This document shows, piece after piece, positions 12,348 to 24,200 of a stretch of 64,000 nucleotides of DNA; the stretch's first letter is position 1, and the number at the start of each line of letters is the position of its first letter. Under the pieces are notes generated by a model that was not told the DNA's origin, searched no databases, and worked only from the letters and a program-made list of their open reading frames with translations. A program made the position numbers and the translations under genes. This DNA is from Larus michahellis (taxonomy: Eukaryota > Chordata > Aves > Charadriiformes > Laridae): positions 74,624,080-74,688,079 of the forward strand of contig NC_133897.1 in NCBI RefSeq assembly GCF_964199755.1. The letters run 5' to 3'.

Positions 12348-14079
12348 CTGCAGGAGAAAGAAAGAAAGCACTGCTTAGTTTCTTCATACAAATTGCTAGT
12401 CAGCTCTTGGGTAAAGCATACCAGTGAAGTGGGGGGTGTGTGTGGAAAGAGTGATCAGCTCCCATACTCTAATTGCCAACTCTCAACCCCAACACCCCTC
12501 CACAACACATCCACTCCTTTCAACAGTCCTATAAATACCAATTCAACTTGATAAAGTTTGTCCTCATCCGGAAGCAAACATTTAAGCTGCAGGCAAGGAC
12601 CTACACACTCCAAATTGTACTGCCACAGCAAGCAGTAGGTGGATGATCACCATTAAACAGACAAAGGTTATACCTGTCAGGAGAAAAGGAACTTCTGTGG
12701 TTATACATAAAAAAGGGCTCAGGATTCATTACACAGGCAGTGTAAAAAGGCAGCAATAGGATTTCTACCCTCATTCAGTGAGCACATCATTCTGAAAACC
12801 ACATTTTAAAAGCTGCACTACATAATTGCTATAACACACTTGTGGAGATCTTGAAATGAATACCATATTTAGAATAAATCCTATACTGAAATGCACAAGG
12901 TCTTTCTTATCATGTTCACTAAAAGACCACATCCCCAAAATTCAAAGTGTTCCCTCACCGCATTAAAGCAAAACTAACATTCTCTGGTAAATTTGTGTTC
13001 TGCTCCCAAAACTATGCAAGCAGAGAGCTGAGACAGTCACATTTCTAGAATCTCTCTTGAAAAATATTTATGATCCACCTCCTCCTCTCTCTTGTATAAG
13101 GTAGCCAAGGAATTTTAAAAAGCAGATATAAGTATATCTAAACCTAAATCAGAATATTCCTTTTAAAAGGTCTCCCTTACCTAAGCGTTTAGGTCAAGGC
13201 AGACCGAGTTTTACCCAGCTGAGAACTAGTGATATCCCTTTCCCTCTAACCAACCAGTCAAGTTTCACCATATGTAGAACAAGAGCGCAACATCTCTGTG
13301 AAATACACAGTTAAGCAGTACAAAATGTAAAACAGCTATTTGAAAACATATGCTATATAAGGATCATTTGCAACACCAAAAACCATCTGTCTTGCATAAA
13401 GCTAAAAATTAATACTCCCATTCTCTGTTCAGAAGGTCTTGCTATCCAAGCCCATACTGCTGACCTATACAAATACTAAGAGCAGTGTTTCACAGACCTA
13501 GGGAAACCCATCCTTCCAATTACACAGCTGCCAGCAAACAGACTTCTGAGCATGGACAACAGGGGCATATCAGGGAAGAGGAAGAAATACTAACAAGTAG
13601 CAATTGTGTAACCACAGCACCGCTATTTTTCTTCTTCTGTCATCAGAATCATGCTAATAGGAGTAGGCCATTGCTTAGGACGAAACAAGATCCCACCCTT
13701 CCCTTCCCTCCTGGAATACTTTTCACATCCTGCAGAGTTTTAATTGCCGTAACTTCTCTGCTGCTGAGGAGATTTGGAGGAAAGCTTTTATATGACAGCC
13801 TTTTATGATCTAAATCAATTCCTGAAGTCCACACCAAGCATGTCCTTTTCCATTAATACATAAACCTTTAAATGATTTGTAATTAAATTGAATCTGACGT
13901 CCCACAAATGCATTAAATCCCCCTGCACCTAGAAAAAAACCTCAGTGGCAGATGCCTGGTTTTGCTGTCTCTCTCTCTTTCATATCTACAGGTGAAAAAT
14001 TGAAGTAGCTGCTTTTTGAAAATTTTGTCCATTGAGGGGTATTTCAGGTCTCTGGGACCAACAATGCTTTGTGAATTCT

Positions 14080-14127
14080 GAAGATCATAAATCAATCCAT
14101 TCCGAAGATTGTACATCAATCCATTTC
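14080..14127. repeat. 24-bp imperfect tandem duplication
   Basis: Two adjacent 24-base units, 14080-14103 and 14104-14127, begin GAAGAT and end ATCAATCCATT(C/T)C, with about five differences in the middle. It looks like an old local duplication within the SMIM13 intron. No function is implied. Confidence 0.7.
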
Positions 14128-14529
14128 TCTCACAGATCTAAACCTCATTAAAGAGTAATCAAATTTCTAAAACACACACTCATTTCTAGTCCACATGGGC
14201 AACAAAAGGCATGAAATACTGCAAATGAATATAAGAACCTTGCAAGAAATGAGACCTACACAGAATATTACAAGCTATTTAAAAATGTCTTCTGCTCCCC
14301 AATTTGTTGACAAAGTTTAGGACACCAGACTTAGAAGTGCATGAAAAGCATGTGGTAAACGTTTGCTAAGTCCACTGAAGCATTATGTGTGTGGGGAAGA
14401 ACTCTCAGCTTGTTTGGTTGGGTTTTTGTTTTGGGGGTTTTTGGTTGGTTGTTGTTGTTTTTTTAAATCTTACCTAAAACACCCACAAAGTGAATTACTG
14501 TGAAACAGACATTTCTTCCAGACAACAGC

Positions 14530-14552
14530 GGGGGGGGGAGGGCGGGGGGGGA
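14530..14552 (+). repeat. G-rich tract, quadruplex-capable
   Basis: A run of nine or more G is followed by AGGGC, a second run of G8, and then AAGG. The tracts satisfy a G3+ spacing pattern on the plus strand. SMIM13 is transcribed from the other strand, so its pre-mRNA would be C-rich here and any quadruplex would form in the non-template DNA. Confidence 0.6.
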
Positions 14553-16895
14553 AGGAACAAAAAAATATTCATGGCCACCCCAAAAAAAAGAATTATAGGG
14601 CACTTTACAGAACCATAACTTGAATATATTTAGCACAAATAAATACTCCATTAAGTCAAGTATTTTAACTTAGGCTACATAAAGCCAACCATATGCTTCC
14701 CCTATCACTGCAAACAGAATCCATCACTTAACACAGAATTATAATACTAAAGAACATTCACAGTTCATTTGCAGACACTCCAAGAAAAGCAGCATTAATT
14801 TTTTTTCTACGTTTGGTTTGAGTTAGAACACAATGATCTGAGTATCCAAAATACTGAGTGCCATAAACAGACTTTAGAGCTCTCTAGCCTAAAAGACAAA
14901 CAAGACAGTGTGAATAATCAGCCAAGAGGACTGGTTATAGTCAACAAACAACCAGACCAATGATAACAGACAGGTGAAACAAACCACAACACAATGCACT
15001 GAAAAGAAAATTACAACAGGCTTAGCCAACGATAATAGTGGGCAGATAACCAGGCTTGAAAACTAGAGTTTCAAAACCTCATAAGGTCTCCCAGCCTGTA
15101 CCAGAGACATTTAGGTACAAGACAATCAAAGTAGAACGATTTCTTTCTTTCACTTGCTCTAGTTACAGAGCCAGCTTGGATGAAAAGTTAAAAAATAAAA
15201 ATAATTCCCAAAATAAACACACTTGTCTGAATCAAGTTAAGACTGCCTCTTCAGCTGAGGCTCCCTGTCGCTTCACTGCTACTAAACACTTAAGTAAGAA
15301 TTTAGAATTTCCTTGGAAATAACCAGACTACTAAAGAACAAATTATTCTGCTTAAGAGAAACTCTCTCCAACAACAATATCAACTAAATACACCATTCAA
15401 TAAAACTACACACACAGACAAAGCCTGGAGGCAGATTCACAGTACTGAGTTACTTCTGAACCAGACGACAATGCATTTTCCATTAATTTCACAGCCTCTC
15501 AAGAACATTGCAAAATGGTAACACCCGACATCATGCCATACTGAAGAATTGTATGCTAAGATACATTAAATAATAACATATTTTTACAAATAAAGTAATT
15601 GTGAAGTAATTTAAAATACACAATAGAGGAAAGTGGGCATTTCTGTGCAGTCTTGTCTTTATGCAGCTCAGTTTAGCTTTGCAATGATTTTGCTGTAGAG
15701 CTCTTTCTGAACAGGTAACTGATACCACCAGTTTGCACCTTAAATGCTTCCAGTTTGTTCAGGCAAGCCACTCTCAAAGAAGTCCTACTGGTTTAACTTC
15801 ACCACACACAAAATATTTGATTTAAATCAGTCTTCCAGTGCTTACTTTATTTTCTTTAGCCATTTGATTTTACCTTTTCGAATCATTCTTAGCTCAACTG
15901 AACCTGGGGAAGTCAAACACCATACCCATAATAAATCTTCAGCAAACAAGCAGTGACGATATGCAGACTATAATACATATAACATTTCTACATTAATTGA
16001 TGAAAGAAGTTGCAGAATACAGAGAGTATTTTGCATTTAGGTAAAATAGCAGCTCCCAGCCTTGCAGAGTTTAGTATTCACTAGAAGCTGGGAATCACTG
16101 TCTCACTTAAAACGCCACAGCCAGGTGCCATCCAAAGACATTTAAGCCACATTTGGTATTGAGACATCAGTATGTCAACCCCTCATAAATCATGAAGCAA
16201 TGTGTTTGTGAAGGTGGCATCATGAGTCAAAGCCTCTTTTACTGACTCATACACAGATGTATGTAACACCTATGTAATACCAGGATGTTAAACAGATTTT
16301 ATGATTTGACTACATTTCATCAAAAGCTACATTTTCTGTTACTTCCCACACCTGTGCTTAGTTCTTTGTAAAGGGGAAAGAAACAAAGTGATTCGACTAC
16401 AACATCACTCCCCTTCAAAAGGTGAGGTGTACAAGTCTCAGGTCTGTCCATTTCCTTCACCTTATACTGGCTTGTATGCAAAAGTTGAGAAGAGGGAGAT
16501 TTCTATACTGGAACACATTCTCCTCTTCTATTTAAATCAGGAGGAGGAGCAAACAAAACAACAACAAAAAAAACAGGGCTAACATGATGTGCTGGGGTAA
16601 AGCAACCTGATTTTTCTTATGTGAAATACAAATGAAACAAAGAAAGGAAGGAAGGCGACACAGTAACGGTGCAAGACAGTCTGAAAATCTGGCTTCTATT
16701 TCTGACGCTACTATGGACTTCCTGGTGCAGTCTTGCAAGATCATTTTACCTCTGCGTCCCTACTGATTTGAAAATAGGATGCTACTACTCCAGCACATGA
16801 AGACCAATTTAGAACTGGGTTATTACCAAGGTAAATGTTGCCTGTATTCAAATGCTGAAGTGTCCACCACAGAAAATACTAAGCAGCTATAGCTC

Positions 16896-17045
16896 GGGGC
16901 GGGAAGAGCATGGGGCTCTAAATGTTAACCTGAGATTTGCGAGAACAGGGTTCTACAGAGCTCTGTGTAAGATTTCTTCTGTGACCACGGACAAGTCATT
17001 TTAATGCTGTGCTGTTTTTAAGACGTAGATAATATACTGCCTTAG
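16896..17045 (+). repeat. Ancient MIR-like tRNA-derived SINE
   Basis: The right part reads 'ctgtgaccacggacaagtca' and then 'ttttaatgctgtg'. About 40 bases later comes 'gataatatactgcctta'. This is the order and wording of the MIR/CORE-SINE core ('tgtgaccttgggcaagtcac ... gataat..tacctac'). The preceding bases, 'gggttctacagagctctgtg', fit the tRNA B-box region of the same family. The copy is degraded and the left end is approximate. Confidence 0.6.
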
Positions 17046-18211
17046 TGGACAGCTTTGCTATGGAGAAGAAGATCAGACTGAAGGAAGCATACACTACTCT
17101 GATACTGGAATAAGAGAAGACATCAGGTGATACAGTGCTTGGTTCTGCACAGCTCCTTAAACGTGGTCCCATTTACTGCAACAAGTTTGCTGCTTGCTGA
17201 CGGATCACAAGGAAACTCACTCTCTTCCGATCTCCCATTTATAACAGTTTCAAAACTCAACTTCAAATTAAAGGGTATCTTCTCTTTATTGCTGGTCTAA
17301 GCAAGCATGACTTCCCTCATCTTTTGAAGTATTTTACAAGATCCACTCATTTAAGATAATTACAAAACTATTCAAACGAAGCATTAAAGAGAAGTTACTC
17401 AGGTAGAATTTAGGGCTCGAGTGTTTTCTTATCTGCCACTGAATTCCAACTTGTGAAGCAAACCACACGCTTTAAGCACTTTGAGTTCCATGATTTTTGT
17501 TTTAAGGTTGCATCTCTCAAGCCACATCTTATTAACCTCACTCGCCAAATGAGCTGAACGCTTCCATCTGTTCCAGTGAAGGCACTTCCGCAGTTTCACA
17601 TGGCTCCATGCGTTACTACATTGGGAAACTAAAACAAATACACAGCGATAAGCAGTACTTTGACTTTGGCTGGTATTTTATCTTATCCTATATGCATGAA
17701 TTCCTCCCATCTGCAGAGGAACATGTAATACAGAAAAGCAGCAATGAGACCACCAGAGAGAAACCAGAGGGCGGGGAAAAAATGTATCAGAAAAGGTGTA
17801 GGGGGCGGGAAGTGGAAGCAATTTACTTCAGTCCCACTTTTAAAAGAGCAACTGAAAAATTGCTATTTACAGTCCCTCAACGGTTTCTATGTCAGATGTG
17901 ACCAGTTTACAAATAGAGACGTTGCTAGCTGCAAGCCTTGTGTGCTTCCTAACAAATTCAGATTAACATTGAAAGTAGCAGTTGCAAGCATCCAGAAATG
18001 TTTAAAAGAAAATGAAATCAGGTCATTTATTCAAAGTACTTTCATAGACATAAATGCCTAGTTCAGGTATAAACATTTGCTTTTCACATGGCTGAAGAAC
18101 TGGTCCAAATAACTTCTTATAGTTCATGCCCTGAATTTTGTCTATTACTTTTATCATTTATTCTAAAGTGACATTTTCTCCCCATTATTTAAGTTCTGAT
18201 AGCACTTATGA

Positions 18212-18367
18212 CAGGGAATTGGTTGAGTCACCATCCCTGGAGGTATTTAAAAGATGGGCAGACATAGTGCTTAGAGATATGGTTTAGTGACGTTTTTTGT
18301 CAAGAGTTAGGTTGATGTTTGGAAGAGATGATCTGAAAAGTCCCTTCCAACCAAGGCGATTCTATGT
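18212..18367 (+). mobile_element. CR1 LINE 3' fragment
   Basis: The fragment has CR1 3'-end wording: 'cagggaattggttgagtcac', 'ccatccctggaggtatttaa', 'aagatgggcagacatagtgc', then 'gatgatctgaaaagtccctt' and a final 'gattctatg'. This is the extreme 5'-truncated form usual for avian CR1. It belongs to the same subfamily as the longer copy at 49429-49890. It lies antisense to SMIM13, inside its intron, and has no coding capacity. Confidence 0.92.
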
Positions 18368-21223
18368 TTGCGATAAGCAGCAGAAATCCACGTGATCCTA
18401 GGGTGTCTCCTGGATAATTAAGTCTACTGTACTTTGCAATCAGTCACACCGTGAGTCCTTTTACAAGCCACTCAAAATCCAAGTTACAGCTTTTTAGGCT
18501 CTTGACCCTGTAAATCCTCTTCATAAGGTTGTTTCAATATCTCTTATCAGATGGCTGTGAAATATTCTTATCAGATTAACCTTACTCAAGATTATATCCA
18601 GCCATTCTTGTGTCAGGTTTGTCCATTAATTTGTATGTCTTACTGGTCGGCATTTACTCATATCCTCTCATACATAGCACTCAGTCTCCCTGGGAGTCTA
18701 ACAGCCTGTAAAGACTGGAGACCTCTAGGTAAGAAGGCGAGTAAGAAACTGCCTATCACTGGCACAGATAGTTAAATTGGAAGTTGCTTGTACACAGTTT
18801 TTTTTCTAGTAGTGTTCTTGACACTGTTTTCCTTTAATATTTTCTATTAATAATCACGGCAAAAGAACTAGGAGTGTACCAATATTAATTATTAAATGCT
18901 GTATGATGGGAAAAAATAATTGCGAATACTGCAAATCATTATCAAATCCTATTGAGTCACTTCTAACAGGGTAACAGTTCAATTCCCCCCCCCCAAAAAA
19001 ATGAACATGTCAGCTTCCTGTGTTCAGTACTTTTGAAATCTAGGTGACTTTTAGCAATCATTGTAAGCTCTGATACTGTTCAAAGTAAAATACAACAAAT
19101 GATTCAAAGCAAAGTATTCACTGAATCCAAGCTGAATGTATAATACAGAATTCCAAGGTGCTAAGTATTTATAAGCCACCTAAAAATAAAATTTATTAAT
19201 TACTTTTGCTCTCTTTAAGCAAGAAAGTACTAGAGAGATCTTTAAGTTAGCAGGCAAAGTTAAAGAGATTCCTAGCATCTCAATTCCATTTGTCACATAC
19301 AGACAAAAGCAGAAAGGCCTGCCTGGAGAAAGTGATCCTTTTTTCTCATTTTGAACAGCATGTTGCAAAATCGTTTTAATCTTTCAGCAAGAGAGTAAGC
19401 AAATATTTCATACGCATACTCTAAAAACATAAAAAAGCCTAGCAAGTACCATGTTTCATCTTCTAAAAGATGAAAAGTGGACAGACACAACCTAATGAGC
19501 ACACAGAAACTTGAATAAAAACCCACTCAGAATAAATATCCACTAAGGTCACCATTAAATAGGTAACAGACAGTACAGGGCACCTAGGAAAAGAGCACAA
19601 GACCAGGCAATGTACACAAGGTGCACCCTCATATACCCTTGCAGTCCCAGTTGTCTGTATTTCAGAAATTACCTTACTAATTAGTACTATGGCTTAAAGA
19701 CGTTTTCCTTTCTTCTGTGAACTTTAAACGATAAAAGTTCCAGCATCCAAAATATTCTTTGTTAATGTTAATGAACTTGTAGTTTATTTCCCCACCGTGT
19801 AAAAGAAAACCTTTTGGTTTAAGCCTGATCATTTAACTTTATGTACTCCAATTCCTCTACGATGATGAAATTTCACAACCGTGCTCAGTTCACCTTTTTC
19901 ATTCTACACAGTTATAACCATCACCATTCCTCTCATCATCTGCTTTCCAAGCTGGACAGATCTAATCTCTTTAGAGTTTCTTCACGCAGAAATCTTTACA
20001 TAGCTCTCACCATCCTATCTTTCTAAAAAGAAACTGGGATTATTATTTTTTTTAAATAACACTTTAATAAGAAAATACATGGTTTGAGACACAGGCACAT
20101 GGTAGATTCCTGTAGCAATATAATGTCATTTTCTATTTTATTTTAAACTTCTAATGTTTTATTTGTCTATTTGTTTGCTACAAAGCATTAAGCAGATATT
20201 TTGGAGAAATGCTTGCAACTACTGCAGCCAATCCTTTCTTTGGAACAGTAGGAGCTCAGTTTGAAGCCATTATATTTCTCCACATAAATTATACATGCAT
20301 ATATTTCACACTTCTCATGGGCATTACTCCATATACGTTAATACTGGATTTCACCTCCCATTCTACTATCCAGTTCCTTGATATTGCAAAATCTTTTCAC
20401 AATGCTCAGCTGTTCTGACCACCATTAACAGGGTATTTTTAAGTATTAAATGTCAGCTGAGTCTTCACTTTATTCCCTTAGTTTTCAAAAATCACTTATA
20501 AATCCACCAGGCATTTGCTTTTTATCTTGCAAGCCTTTCAGCACAGGCTATGGCATAGTGGGAGTTTGGTGATGGCGTTTTTGGGGTGTGGGTTTTGGGT
20601 TTTTTTTAGAGCTCTAAATTCAGTATATTGATCACAACACCCACACACACTACACTGCTGATTCCTTCCAAGAACACTAACAGACCGGCAAGTCGTGCCT
20701 CCCATTGAAATAACCCTTGCCTCTTCATTAAAGTAAGTCCAAGTCTTGGATCCTCATAAGAAAAAAAAAAAACAAACCCCCCAAGAGCTGCTCTCAATCT
20801 ATTCCAGCAAAGGTATGTCAAAAGCTGTCGGGTACCACTTCCATTCACTGGCATTGCAGACCTAGGCAGAGGTGCAGGAAGCGAGTGCTCAGTAGTCTGT
20901 TCACCAAAAAGGCTGTCAACTACAGATTAGTCACGGAATTAAGCTCTAGGAAGCATTTCAAGGCTCAAAATTATTTAGAAACAAAGAAAAGGGGGCGCTG
21001 CGAACCGCACACGCTCCCCCACACCGCGGGGCACGGCGCCCTTTCATTTCCTTCAGTCAATCTGAGCAAAGAGGAAGCACCAGAGACTGAGAGAGCGGGT
21101 GCGGGGGTGAAGCGGGGAAGACAGGGGCACTGCACACCCAAGGCGGCCCGGCCCGGCCCTTCCGCTCCTCCGCGCACCCCCCACCCCCGTCTTCCCCAGC
21201 CGAGGGGAGCGGGCGGGACTTAC

Positions 21224-21299
21224 CGCACAGCATGAAGAGCAGCACGCAGGCCAGAGTGGCCACGATCACCAGCAAGGTCAGCCCGATGCTCTGCCACAT
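21224..21299 (-). CDS. SMIM13: SMIM13 exon 1 (codons 1-25 plus first base of codon 26)
   Basis: The exon encodes MWQSIGLTLLVIVATLACV followed by LLFMLC. This is a hydrophobic membrane anchor that starts almost at the N-terminus, as in the family. The ATG (21299-21297) has G at -3, a good context, and is the start that aligns with human SMIM13 from the first residue (MW.S.GLTLLV). The frame stays open upstream to a TGA at 21419-21417 but holds no earlier ATG. The donor is G|GTAAGT at 21224/21223. The spliced protein has 89 residues, with one membrane span of about residues 4-26 and a hydrophilic C-terminal tail. Confidence 0.95.
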
Positions 21300-21772
21300 G
21301 GCGCCGGCCGCTCGCCCCCCCGCCGCCGGCGGCAGCAGCGGCGAGGCGGGGGGGGCTCTCCTCGAAGACGCCTCCCCGCCGCTCGGCCGGGCTGGGCCCA
21401 GCCCCACTAGCGACCGTCAGGGCCCGCTCAGCCCTGCGGGAGGGGCGCCAGGGGCCGTCGGGGGGCCCGCCCGGCCCCTCGGCGGGTCAGCCCGCGGCGG
21501 GGCCCCCTCAGGCGCCGCCGGGGCTGAGGCGAGGGCAAAGGCCCGCCGGCGGCTATGGGGAGGAGGAGGCCGCGCCTCACATCGCTGCCCGCTGACTTCC
21601 GGGGAAGGGAGCGGGCAGCTCCACGGCCCAGCCGGGAGGGCGAGAGTAGCAGGGAAGACCCGGGCTGAGCCAGCGGCAGCAGCCCCAGCGTCGTCTCCTC
21701 CTCCCGGCGTGAAGAGCGGCGGCGGGGGGCGGGCCCTCAGGCGCGCCGCGGTGACGCGTGGCGGAGCGCTGT

Positions 21773-21792
21773 GCATGCTGGGAGTTGTAGTT
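21773..21792 (-). promoter_or_regulatory. ZNF143/THAP11-type site (strong match)
   Basis: The minus strand reads ACTACAACTCCCAGCATGC, one base away from the classical ZNF143/Staf binding sequence. It also holds an exact ACTACANNTCCC, the core shared by ZNF143 and THAP11. It lies about 475 bases upstream of the SMIM13 ATG, in the sense orientation. Such sites normally sit close to transcription starts. Confidence 0.75.
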
Positions 21793-21832
21793 CGCTTCCC
21801 GCCGGAGCGAGCGGGCACCCCTGGGACGGCGG

Positions 21833-21852
21833 ACAACAACTCCCGGCGTGCC
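21833..21852 (+). promoter_or_regulatory. Second, weaker ZNF143-type site
   Basis: The plus strand reads ACAACAACTCCCGGCGTGC, about four differences from the ZNF143 sequence and in the opposite orientation to the site 40 bases away. Its CpG-bearing form would be methylation-sensitive. The pair could support transcription in both directions from the island. Confidence 0.4.
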
Positions 21853-22100
21853 CCGCGCGCCGCAGCCCCCGCGCGGCGCCAAACGGCCGCCGGCGGCCGG
21901 GCGCGGGGGAGGCCGAGGGTAGGTCGGCAGCAGCTCCTCCCCAGCGGGCCCGGCCGCCTGGGGAAGGGATGAACTGCAGCTGGATGAGGCGGCGCTGAGT
22001 GAAGGCAGGCTTGGCTGGGCGGGGGGCCGCGGCCTGTCATGGCTGCGTGAGGCAGAGGGGTGCAGCCGGTGTGGTAAAACGGGTGCGGCGGTGGCTGAAG

Positions 22101-23570
22101 CGCTGAGCAGAAGAGAAGCTGTGTAGGACAGGTTGCTTCCTCTGCAGTGCTTTAGGTCACTCGTAAGGATGGGGCAACCTGGTCTCCGGTTCCTCTTTGT
22201 CCCTCTTGTCATTGCTGCCCGTGCTCCCCCCTGTTTGGTCGATAAGGGGACAGCAGGGCTCTACCGGGCCTTAGCCAAGGCAGCCTTTTTACCTCCGTGC
22301 CAGCCCAGCGTGGTTCAAATTCCACATGACCTTGGCTCTTGCCCTCTGTTGGCATTGCAGCGATACATCAAAGCTGGTCTTTTCCCCTTAAGAGAAATCT
22401 GAGGAAATAATATCTTCCAGGAATTGCGAGATAAGCATGAGATAATCTTGAGCCTGATATGGACTTTGCCTTTAGCACAGGATCCTTTGTAGTGTAAGAA
22501 ATACTGGTTAATGTTTCTAAAACTAGTGAAAATCCGTGTGTTTAAGTCCACTACTACAGAAGCCTGATTTCCCATGAAGATGTCACCATTGCAGTGAGAT
22601 GTCAGAGAAAGCTAATCCCATTCTCCTTTGTGTTTCTTTCACAGATTATTTAGCTTTACTTAAAAGAGGAGATTTTAAAAATTCTTACTGTTTTTCCTGC
22701 TCATTGAGCATGCCACATGCCGCCTCCTTTCAAGATACCTGTAAACCCAAATTACCCGCACACACAATTCCCAATTCACATTCTTAAGGTTGCTATCACT
22801 TCACCAAATCAAATTCTCTCTTTACATTCCTAGCCTTCTCTCCCAGTGTTCCCAGCCCTGTTTAATACCCTGCCTAACCTACTTAGAATGTCATTTTCAA
22901 GTATAATTTCACCTGAAACATATTTTTGGTTATTTCTCAATAACTTTATACTTTGACACGTCTCCTGATATTTAAATATCACTCTAATTCTAGCCTAAGC
23001 AGTTGCTGCACACACTTAAGCCAAGTTTCTTCTGTATTGCAAGCAAACAGCAAACCAGTAACAGTTAGTACCATATTAACTTTTGAGAAATATTTAAGTT
23101 CCCTCCTAGCCACACTGTTCTGCTTCTCTGATTTTTTGTGTATCATCTACAGTTAGAGTAAGTTCTCTGGATATGGGACCACCACTTTCTCTTTGCTGTA
23201 AAGTAGCTGCCACATTTTAGGGCTATTAAAATATTTCATATACATCACCCTACAGTTCCAAACTGTTTTACTAATAGCAGTTAATTCACATCACATCCCC
23301 AAGCGTGGCAGAGCCACCCAGCATCCATAACTGAAGAAAAAAATATTTTGGAATGAAGTCATTTTGGAGTGATAAATATACGTGGCCCATATACATGGAT
23401 TATATATACATGATCAAATATACCTGATAGCATCCAAGGCAACATACTAGGAAATAAAGATGAAACAGGTAGCAATTAGATTTCTCATATTAAAATGGGC
23501 AGGTGGACAGCCTTTAAATTGACATATGTTCAGCTTGGAAAACCTTAATTTTATTTATTTAAACATTCCT
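22101..23570. other. Intergenic, left part of SMIM13-ELOVL2 divergent region
   Basis: G+C falls quickly to A+T-rich sequence after the CpG island. I see no gene, RNA or repeat that I can support. A divergent non-coding transcript from the SMIM13 island could run through here, but nothing in the sequence proves it. Confidence 0.5.
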
Positions 23571-23574
23571 TTCT

Positions 23575-24075
23575 CTAGACCGTAAAGAAAGTCTCCCTTT
23601 CTCTAGCTCATCCACCAAGTTAATCACCTTATTGTAGAAGACCATCAGGTTGATAAGGCATGACTTCCCATTCATAAATCTATGTTGACTACTCGCAATC
23701 ACCTTCTTGTCCTTCATCTGTTCGGATATGATTTCCAGGAAGATTTTCTCCATCACCACGATTGAGGTGAGGCCGACTGGCCTGTAGTTCTCCATATTTT
23801 CCTTCTTGCCCTTCTTAAAGATAGGAGTGATGCTTGCTCTCTTCCAGTCTTCGGGAACCTCTCCCAGTCACCACTGTGTTTCAAAGATAATTGAGAGTGG
23901 CCTCGCGGTGACATCAGCCAGCTCCCTCAGCATCCGTGGACGCAACCTCTCAGACCCCATGGACTTACAGATTGCCAGTTTGTTTAGGTGCTCCCTAACC
24001 TGGTCCTCTTCCACCAGGGGTAAATCTTCCATGCTCCAGACTTTCCCTCTGGTCTTGGTGACCCAGACTGCTTAA
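23575..24075 (-). mobile_element. CR1 LINE fragment (reverse-transcriptase region)
   Basis: Read on the minus strand, the piece encodes the start of the CR1 reverse-transcriptase domain. There is a degraded stretch around 'EDWKRASITPIFKKGKKEN', then NYRPVGLTS, then KDKKVIASSQHRF and GKSCLINLMVFYNKV. These match the CR1 ORF2 motifs NYRPVSLTS, SSQHGF and KSCLTNL. An open frame of 78 codons (23795-23559) remains, but upstream stops and frame breaks show a dead copy. Both the 5' and 3' parts of the element are missing. It is the only CR1 piece in the window on the minus strand. Confidence 0.93.
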
Positions 24076-24140
24076 GGCCAGTATGGATGAACTACTGAAA
24101 TTGTCCTCAGGACAGACAACAAGCAAGTAGAAAAGACTTT

Positions 24141-24200
24141 CTAGCACAATGGCTGAAGCACTTAAATAGGAGGTAAAAGTTCAAACCCCACAGGCATAGG
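24141..24200 (+). repeat. tRNA-derived SINE fragment (MIR-like)
   Basis: An A-box-like TAGCACAATGG (24142-24152) and a B-box-like GTTCAAACCCC (24179-24189) occur in the spacing of a tRNA-derived SINE head, with 'ctgaagcactta' between them, as in MIR-type elements ('tagcatagtgg...agagca...gggttcaaatccc'). The arms do not pair into a tRNA cloverleaf, so a functional tRNA is unlikely. Confidence 0.45.

Larger units (their letters stand above)
12348..21223 (-). other. SMIM13: SMIM13 intron (8.9 kb)
   Basis: This single intron has GTAAGT at its 5' end (21223-21218) and CAG at its 3' end, in phase 1, so one base of the Gly26 codon lies on the exon 1 side. It contains a MIR-like SINE (about 16896-17045), a CR1 3' end (18212-18367), a G-rich tract (14530-14552) and a 24-bp tandem duplication (14080-14127). 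No other exon or RNA gene was recognised. Open frames within it are short, and none matches a known protein. Confidence 0.9.
20990..22100. promoter_or_regulatory. SMIM13: CpG island and promoter of SMIM13
   Basis: A sharp rise in G+C and CpG surrounds SMIM13 exon 1, against A+T-rich flanks. It contains GC boxes, an ETS-type ACTTCCGG (21595-21602), an E2F-type TTCCCGCC (21796-21803), a CRE-like TGACGCG near 21752, and two ZNF143/THAP11-type sites. There is no obvious TATA box, so a dispersed start is likely, somewhere between about 21450 and 21850. Long open frames in all directions here simply reflect the scarcity of A+T-rich stop codons. Confidence 0.85.

Noticed and set aside
21232-22212. 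Long frames on both strands (up to 246 codons) in the SMIM13 CpG island
   Set aside because: They are Gly/Ala/Pro/Arg-rich in all frames, as expected where A+T-rich stop codons are rare. They overlap one another and one runs antisense to SMIM13 exon 1. None has a known domain.
24141-24200. Functional tRNA gene
   Set aside because: The A and B boxes are present, but the T arm (AAAAG against CCCAC) and the acceptor do not pair.
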